From assembly GCA_020342235.1 (NCBI GenBank), contig CP073213.1, positions 908,501-972,500 on the forward strand: a DNA stretch of 64,000 nt, read 5' to 3'. The stretch comes from Saccharomycopsis phalli. Its lineage: Eukaryota; Ascomycota; Saccharomycetes; Ascoideales; Saccharomycopsidaceae. Shown here piece after piece: positions 58,437 to 64,000 of this stretch. The first letter of the stretch is position 1. Every line of letters starts with the position of its first letter. Under the pieces are notes generated by a model. It ran no database searches. It was not told the DNA's origin and saw nothing but the letters and a program-made list of their open reading frames with translations. The position numbers and the translations under genes were made by a program.

Positions 58437-58880
58437 ATGGGATTTAGCAATGGCACACCGTCTCCAGGGAGCATGTCGAGCAAGCCCATTACAAAGATCA
58501 TTGGGCTAGCGTCCGTCTTGGCGGTTGGGTTCCTCTTTGTGGTCTTGGCGGGAGCGATATATGGCAATTGGTTCCCGATATTGGTTGCTGTGCTCTTTGC
58601 CGTGTCATACTTACCGGTAGTAGTCACCACCACGATTCAGTCTAGCGGGTTTTACGACGATTTAATGAACGAATCCACCAACCACACAAAGGATTTCGCT
58701 CGATTTCTTAGCAGCTTTCTCACCGTCTCGGCAATCGGCTTTCCCTTGGCGTTGTGCCACTCACACATTTTGACACAAGCCGCGACAATACTAACTGAGA
58801 TTGGCGGCATTCTAATATTTGGCACGGTGGTTGTGTTTACGCGTTTCTTTGAGGAGCCGTCTGACGATATAGACATATAG
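58437..58880 (+). CDS. VPS55: Vps55, endosomal membrane protein (OB-RGRP/LEPROT family)
   Basis: 147 aa from the first ATG, or 135 aa from the ATG at 58473. The shorter form starts MSSKPITKIIGLAS, closest to the S. cerevisiae N-terminus, and avoids placing the promoter motif at the start codon. Four membrane spans: about 19-40, 43-63, 92-110 and 117-137. NWFPILVAVLF followed by a charged loop with DFARFLSSFLTVSAIGFP is typical of the Vps55/LEPROT fold. Role: works with Vps68 in late endosome to vacuole sorting. The acidic tail EEPSDDIDI is cytosolic. Confidence 0.88.
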   Translation: MGFSNGTPSPGSMSSKPITKIIGLASVLAVGFLFVVLAGAIYGNWFPILVAVLFAVSYLPVVVTTTIQSSGFYDDLMNESTNHTKDFARFLSSFLTVSAIGFPLALCHSHILTQAATILTEIGGILIFGTVVVFTRFFEEPSDDIDI

Positions 58881-59046
58881 GCACGATACATAGCAGCAAT
58901 ACAGCGTATGCTTCAGGCATGTAGTCCGATTTTCAGATCGGCAGTTGCTAGGAAAAACTACGTTTCAAAAAAAAATATATAATCACCCACAGCAGATAAC
59001 ACCATTATTAATATTATATACATCCCCTCAGCTTATATGATTTAAA

Positions 59047-60753
59047 ATGAACAGCATAGAGGCCACAAATCTATCCAACTTACAGAAATTGGACAGCAAG
59101 TTTTATAAATTCCAGGGTGCAAAAAGCCCTAGCAAAAATGTCTTGAATAAAATATCCATGTTCGAGAGTAACCTGCCAACACCAAGGCATCAGTTCAGTC
59201 CAAGAGAACAAAAGCGGGGCTCTATTGTTGCGAAAAAAGTCGAACAGCCTCAAACGGTGCGGCTTGTGGAAAAACCGCCAAAACAGTATCAACAAAAGTT
59301 ATCCGATGACACGGCAAACGTATCAGATAAGGAAAATTTACCGGAAAAGCCTGTGGCTCTCTCAAAACAGGACACCTCCAAAGACTCCAGCCTTGCAAAT
59401 TCGCTGTTTAATTCTAGGTTTTCCTACATCCCTAAGCCCTCTAGGGAAGTCACTACCTCGTTCAACAGCAAACTCATTTACCAGAAACCACAGGACAAGG
59501 ACTGGTATGAAGGAGTGGTGTCTCCTACAAACAGCATAATTCCCACCTCCAGGTCAAATGCCTCGATAGTGTCTGAAAAACCGCTTGTGCAACTTTCAGA
59601 CAGCAGCTCAGTGATACGTGTTCCCACCAGTGGGAGTTTTTCGGGCAGCATAATCTCAGAGAGACCATTGTCCGACTTTGTGTTCCAAGACACTATTGAA
59701 GATGATGTAATCAGTGACCCCATAAAGGATGTGACACCAATTGACACCACGAAAAACGATATCTTGACTGGAAATGGCATGCAAAGTATCTTATCCGATG
59801 ATCACACCCTGTCTGCAAAATCCAAGCTCGAAGCTTCTCCTACTGCCCCTCCAATCACCGCTTCATCTGCAAAATACATGACCAATGTGCGGAAAAAGGC
59901 CTCGGGGCCGTTGAGCGAGTTCTCGTACTTGTACAATGGGGAGCTGAACCCTATGATCATTGCTTCCTCATCGTTCAAGTCAAATCTCGACCAGGCAGGC
60001 CAGGCAGAAGACAAGAAAGTTAACACCACCGTGGTGAGGTTTGACGAGGAAATCACCGAGTTTGAAAACCCATATGAAGAAGCAGACATAACCACCCCAC
60101 TTCGCAGCACATTGAGCCAGGCGAGACTGCCAAATCGGACATTGGCAAACACCTCGTTGCTATACAATAACCTCTACATGGGTAACTACAGTACGCTAGA
60201 ACAGACTCGGTCAAGACGAAAAAGCGTAAAATCACGACCCGACGTTTCCCGGTCCACAATAGAAAGCGACGGCTCGCACAAATCGCTCATGGGCAGACTT
60301 TTACTGACCAGACGCAAGTCAAATAATACCCTGGACCTTGTAGATGTGAGCACTGTAGATCAGTCGTCTCAATCAGGCAAGTCGCTCCACTCTAGATTGC
60401 GCTCCAATGGCAGTCATACTACTTTTAGATCCTCACGGAACTCTTCAAAGATTGGCTTGGACGAGCCAGTCAATCTTATGCAGGATCAGCTGGTTGTCAT
60501 GTTGGAGCCAAGGTTGATACCCGAATCTCCCGAGATTATATATAGTGAAAACTCAAGACGGATCTCGGAGGATTCTAAACCCCCAGTGTCGCCAGATACG
60601 AAACGAGCAAATCGTTTTAGTCTTAATATTTCGCGCAATATCAGTTTGATTAGCTTGTCAAAGAGCAGAACTAATAATACCCAACCAGAGCTAGAAACTG
60701 CAAAGAAAAGTCGCCGCAGCAGCTTCTTCTCAAAGATATCTTCTTGGTTTTAG
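59047..60753 (+). CDS. Disordered Ser-rich protein with a KEN box, unknown function
   Basis: 568 aa without a recognised domain. Features seen: an N-terminal segment LDSKFYKFQGAKSPSKNVLNKISMFE (about 15-40) that looks like a short conserved interaction motif, a KEN box at residues 95-97 (VSDKENLPE), a Ser/Thr-rich centre, and a basic amphipathic C-terminus (SRRSSFFSKISSWF). Many RRKS- and SP-type phosphorylation sites suggest regulation by kinases. The KEN box and cortical-type tail are reminiscent of cell-cycle-regulated bud-neck or cortex proteins of yeasts, but no homolog is recognised with confidence. The start ATG at 59047 follows an AT-rich leader. Confidence 0.75.
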   Translation: MNSIEATNLSNLQKLDSKFYKFQGAKSPSKNVLNKISMFESNLPTPRHQFSPREQKRGSIVAKKVEQPQTVRLVEKPPKQYQQKLSDDTANVSDKENLPEKPVALSKQDTSKDSSLANSLFNSRFSYIPKPSREVTTSFNSKLIYQKPQDKDWYEGVVSPTNSIIPTSRSNASIVSEKPLVQLSDSSSVIRVPTSGSFSGSIISERPLSDFVFQDTIEDDVISDPIKDVTPIDTTKNDILTGNGMQSILSDDHTLSAKSKLEASPTAPPITASSAKYMTNVRKKASGPLSEFSYLYNGELNPMIIASSSFKSNLDQAGQAEDKKVNTTVVRFDEEITEFENPYEEADITTPLRSTLSQARLPNRTLANTSLLYNNLYMGNYSTLEQTRSRRKSVKSRPDVSRSTIESDGSHKSLMGRLLLTRRKSNNTLDLVDVSTVDQSSQSGKSLHSRLRSNGSHTTFRSSRNSSKIGLDEPVNLMQDQLVVMLEPRLIPESPEIIYSENSRRISEDSKPPVSPDTKRANRFSLNISRNISLISLSKSRTNNTQPELETAKKSRRSSFFSKISSWF

Positions 60754-61599
60754 TTTTCATTTTTTAATTATATGTTTAATGTGTTGCTGTTTTACTAGCG
60801 TAATGGGGATTACAATCTTAGACCCCTTGAGAGTTTTGCGACATAGATCTAGGTAGCAACTATAAAACATAATATAGAGCCCAAAATTCTGAATTTGGTA
60901 GCTTGCCATAGTTGTCGGTGATTATACTAACATTCAATTATATGGTTGCTATAATAAAAGAAGGTGTCTGGACTTTTTTATTTTCTTTACTTTAATTTAC
61001 TTTGACTTCATTTTAAGTCATTACCTTCTGACACCATATCTAAACAGCATTAATCTCACCTTTGCAATCCTAGTTTAACAGGAGCTTGACTCTCCTTTTT
61101 AAGAATAAATAGTTTGGCAAATATATTTTAATCATTTTATCAACCTATGCCTTAGTTACTGTATCACATTTGTGAATATATGGATATTTACTGTTTCCAA
61201 ATCTGTACCTTGCCAAACATGACTCAATCTCATATAAACCCAACCCACAAACAAATAACGGAAACGGAAACAATACACTGTTGAACTTTTTATTTTGGAA
61301 ATTATAATATTGTCCTTTTTCGGGCATTTACTCATATATACACGCCCCTTGGGTTAATATTCCCTTTTCCAATTAAGAATTTCAGCCCTTTTTCTATTTG
61401 CTAGATGAAAAGAACCTTACTTTTCTCCGAAAGAGCCTAATGAGCATATTCTGACTTATTTATTGTCACAGACTAATCAAACAAAAGATATTATCCATGC
61501 CTTAGAATGCAAAGTCTACAATCAATTAACCGTTAAAATTTCACAATAACTCTATAAAGTCTATCCGAAACCAGCATTCCATCTTGTATTGTTTTAATT
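60754..61599. other. 846-bp AT-rich convergent gap
   Basis: It lies between the stops of the KEN-box gene (+) and SNG1 (-) and is visibly AT-rich throughout. An isolated TACTAAC at 60925-60931 has no suitable 5' splice site upstream. No tRNA or ORF of note. It is much longer than needed for two 3' UTRs. Confidence 0.45.
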
Positions 61600-63420
61600 T
61601 CACTTGGACGCTCTCTCCTTTCGTCGTTTCATCATTCCAGCGACATGGTGCTGGGCAAGTGGTAAGATGGAGGCACCTATAATGACCCATAGCACTAGGA
61701 CCATGATATATAACCATATTTTCCCCGGGTTGTTGTCACAGAGAATCACCTTCAATGCCTGGTACACGTTGTAAATAGGCAACGCATAACCATATCTATA
61801 TATCCGTGGACACAAGTCAATGAGAGAGAACGTCGGGGTGACATTTAGAACAGTGAAGATCAATACCCAGGGTCCAATCAGCGGCGGATAGAAGTAGAAG
61901 CAGTACATGGCAACGCATTCGTTGATTGTTCCCAATGCCGCGATCCCAAGATACATTACGGCCCACATGACCAAAAACCCCGCATTGCCATAAGTGTTGT
62001 TGTAGGGGAGCTTGAACATGGCGTTCAAGCTGGCAAATGCGAGCCCAAGAAGCAAGTACACTGAGTGGGACGCACATGCTCTGTAGACGACGTAGCGCAA
62101 TCCCTTGACCTTCTGCGAGACAAACAAGTGGATTTTCAACGACGATAAGAAGCCAAAGAAGCCAAAGAGCAAGTTGTACACCATGCCAAGTTGCAACGCA
62201 GGAAGAACCATCGGCGACGGCACGGGGTTTGTGTCCCAGATCACCATTCGTGGAACATGCAATAGCAAGCTGCGGCTCACTGGGTCATTGATCGCTGATA
62301 CCAACTGGTCCTTGGACAATACCTTGTTGAGAAATGGCTGGGTAAAGGTCTTTGGCAAAGCCTGGTTAAACCCCGTCTCAAACACATCGAGCATTCCCAA
62401 AACGTAGGCTGGTGCCGATATAACATCTCTAGCGGTAGCATACATGCCAATGATGGCATTTTCCGAGATATTATATGTCTGATCTTTGTTGAGAACTGCT
62501 TGGTAGTAGTTGAAGGTGGTGTTTGGTGGCACCAAGATCGCACCAAAGATCTTATCACTGTGAATCTCCTTGACGAGTTGCTCCTCTATTGTACGATTAA
62601 ACTGCATGGCCTTGGCCTGGAATTCTGTCACATTCACCGGCACCCAGGTACCAAATGCTTGAAGAGCAGGGCTTGTAGCTAGTGCTGTCACGGTGTTTCC
62701 CAATAATGGGGGAACCGCATTCTGCTGCTGGTCAAGGTCCACTACAAGGAATTTCATCCTATGGTACCGTGTCTGGCGGTTGAAGTACGACCCGGTAAAA
62801 ACCGATAGCACCACGAGAAACAATGCAGAAATGCCAACAATCAATGCCGTTACAAGCATGTACTGCTGGAACCGCTCCTTGGAAAAGTCCTTGTCGTAAA
62901 AGTTTATTTTCGACTTGACCTTTTCAAGCGTGGTGCTTTTCCTCTCAAGCGTGGTGCTTTTCCTCTCAAGCGTGGTGCTTTTCCTTTCAAGCGGCTCCTC
63001 ATCTTGAGGTGCCTCTTCACTTTCCAGCTCAGTGCCAGCCCTAAAATCACTTGGGTCCACTCCTGTCAATGTCTTTGTGAGTTGCTCTGTTCCTAACAAA
63101 TCGTCTTCTCTAACCTCTGGAAGAGCATCGTCTTCGACTTCTTTGCTCAAAAAACGCCGGATACTGTCCCTTCTGCTTCGAGTCTTCAACAGAGTCTTGC
63201 TTCCCAACTCATAAGGGGTTAAAATAAACTCATCAGAATTTTCCTCGGAGGTGGTGTTGGAATCAGAGGAGGCAAGTGAGCTCACCGGAACGACTTTACT
63301 TTGTGGGTTTTCAGCATTGCTTGAAGAGATTTCAGAATTTCCAGGAGAAGTTTCGACCCTGTTTAGCGAATTTTCAGTCCTGTTTAGGGAATTTTCAACG
63401 TTGCCCTTTTGCACTACCAT
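61600..63420 (-). CDS. SNG1: Sng1-family multispanning membrane protein (DUF3533)
   Basis: 606 aa from the ATG at 63418-63420; nine further codons lead to a TTG, which I exclude. A disordered, acidic N-terminus (about 1-185) contains NSLNR repeats and three copies of the heptapeptide LERKSTT encoded by a 21-nt repeat. One membrane span (about 190-220) follows, then a large extracytoplasmic domain (about 221-410), and five or six further spans to the end. MVYNLLFGFFGFLSSLKIH and PLIGPWVLIFTVLNVTPTFSLIDLCPRIYRYGYALPIYNVYQAL match yeast Sng1, which confers nitrosoguanidine resistance when overexpressed and affects plasma-membrane lipid or drug export. The C-terminus ends in a basic tail KRRKERASK. 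Confidence 0.87.
   Translation of the reverse strand: MVVQKGNVENSLNRTENSLNRVETSPGNSEISSSNAENPQSKVVPVSSLASSDSNTTSEENSDEFILTPYELGSKTLLKTRSRRDSIRRFLSKEVEDDALPEVREDDLLGTEQLTKTLTGVDPSDFRAGTELESEEAPQDEEPLERKSTTLERKSTTLERKSTTLEKVKSKINFYDKDFSKERFQQYMLVTALIVGISALFLVVLSVFTGSYFNRQTRYHRMKFLVVDLDQQQNAVPPLLGNTVTALATSPALQAFGTWVPVNVTEFQAKAMQFNRTIEEQLVKEIHSDKIFGAILVPPNTTFNYYQAVLNKDQTYNISENAIIGMYATARDVISAPAYVLGMLDVFETGFNQALPKTFTQPFLNKVLSKDQLVSAINDPVSRSLLLHVPRMVIWDTNPVPSPMVLPALQLGMVYNLLFGFFGFLSSLKIHLFVSQKVKGLRYVVYRACASHSVYLLLGLAFASLNAMFKLPYNNTYGNAGFLVMWAVMYLGIAALGTINECVAMYCFYFYPPLIGPWVLIFTVLNVTPTFSLIDLCPRIYRYGYALPIYNVYQALKVILCDNNPGKIWLYIMVLVLWVIIGASILPLAQHHVAGMMKRRKERASK
62925..62987 (-). repeat. In-frame 21-nt repeat within SNG1, three copies
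   Basis: Units at 62925-62945, 62946-62966 and 62967-62987; the first two are identical and the third differs by one base. They encode tandem LERKSTT-type heptapeptides in the cytosolic N-terminus. Confidence 0.92.
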
Positions 63421-63654
63421 TTGCTCACTTATTTGAACAATTCGCAATTACAAGTGCGGCTCCACTTCCTAATAAACCCGTCCAAGTAATATTACTTCAA
63501 GAGTTCTAAATCAGATAAGTGAGCGTGCAGTAGTCATACGAAGTGACAGTCAAGTCCCAATTGGGAAAGATCAGCATTGCATCACCTAAATACGAATCTC
63601 TGCACAGTCCAGTGCCCATAATGACAAATTGCTAATTGCTATTTACCATCGTCT

Positions 63655-64000
63655 TCAACATCGCTCAAAACACCTGTATAAGCTAGGGAGATTGGCAACC
63701 TCAACTACTGCCGATGCAAATTCCGCCGTTGCCAAGAACCGCTTCTTGACCACTTTCAACAACAACTCAACCGACTTGTTGTACTCGGCCAATTGACCAT
63801 TATCTTCATCGGACTCGTCCAATTCAGGAAGAGTCTCGGGCACATTGAATAATGCCACTTCCCTCAGAATCCCTGCCAAACATGCGGTCTCATTGTCATA
63901 CTCAATCTTGGAGACAAGTCGGTATAGAAACAAGACGATCTTGTTCATGCTGGGAACGTATTTGTTGACTAGCAACGGCACACTTATCAACTTGGGATCC
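63655..64000 (-). CDS. 3' end of an unrecognised gene (start beyond the window)
   Basis: The frame is open from the right edge to a TGA at 63655-63657, giving 114 residues without a start codon in the window. It contains leucine-rich helical segments (PSMNKIVLFLYRLVSKIEY, KSVELLLKVVKKRFLATAEF) flanking an acidic DESDEDNG loop, and ends LPSLYRCFERC. I do not recognise the family. It lies 234 bp upstream of SNG1 on the same strand. Confidence 0.6.
   Translation of the reverse strand, partial: DPKLISVPLLVNKYVPSMNKIVLFLYRLVSKIEYDNETACLAGILREVALFNVPETLPELDESDEDNGQLAEYNKSVELLLKVVKKRFLATAEFASAVVEVANLPSLYRCFERC

Noticed and set aside
60925-60931. TACTAAC in the 60.8-61.6 kb gap
   Set aside because: No consensus 5' splice site or coding exon on either side.
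1-64000. Search for transposons, LTRs and virus-derived elements
   Set aside because: No reverse transcriptase, integrase, transposase or capsid-like frame and no long terminal repeats were seen.

Overview
The window is a gene-dense stretch of a budding-yeast chromosome. There are 26 complete protein genes, the 3' end of one gene at the left edge and the 3' end of another at the right edge. I see no tRNA, rRNA, transposon, LTR, virus-like element or CRISPR array. Genes are nearly all intronless and intergenic gaps are short. In ECM16 a CTG codon sits where DEAH helicases have an invariant serine, and FCP1 gives weaker support, so the organism most likely belongs to the CUG-Ser clade (Debaryomyces/Meyerozyma/Candida-type yeasts). 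Standard-code translations then show Leu at CTG codons that are probably Ser. Two introns are inferred, in MOT1 and XDJ1. Each is only 45 nt, with a near-consensus 5' site, a (T/A)ACTAAC branch point and TAG.

Layout. 1-7.2 kb: RPS29 tail, STE23 (insulinase-type protease ending in SKL), VPS33 (vacuolar HOPS/CORVET Sec1 protein) and RNY1 (secreted RNase T2). 7.2-17.7 kb: NAT4 and MMS22 share a 58-bp divergent promoter; FCP1 overlaps MMS22 tail to tail; then an ELO2/FEN1 elongase, a 1-kb gap and BTN1. 18-25.6 kb: a yapsin-like protein with broken DTG motifs, an ARE-type sterol acyltransferase lacking the catalytic His, MRN1 and a small GPI-type cell-surface protein. 26-36.2 kb: IRC5, RSC8, a large disordered orphan with a glycine-rich hydrophobic patch, and a membrane alpha/beta-hydrolase whose nucleophile position is Gly. 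36.2-47.5 kb: SET2, MOT1, MME1 and a mitochondrial aldehyde dehydrogenase. 47.5-58.9 kb: HUL5, ECM16, the securin PDS1, XDJ1, MRF1 and VPS55. 59-64 kb: a disordered orphan, SNG1 and a partial unknown gene.

Functionally this is a mix of housekeeping genes: chromatin and transcription (FCP1, IRC5, RSC8, SET2, MOT1, NAT4), genome stability and mitosis (MMS22, PDS1), endosome/vacuole (VPS33, BTN1, VPS55), lipids (ELO2, ARE-like), mitochondria (MME1, ALD, MRF1) and proteostasis (STE23, HUL5, XDJ1). There is no operon-like or cluster logic beyond shared divergent promoters. The most notable points are the XDJ1 intron that appears to split the ATG itself, three enzyme-family proteins with substituted catalytic motifs, a minisatellite that begins inside the SET2 stop region, and short regulatory motifs in shared promoters. 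I did not find a new multi-gene system. Some open frames here begin at TTG or GTG; for those I placed the start at the first suitable ATG.
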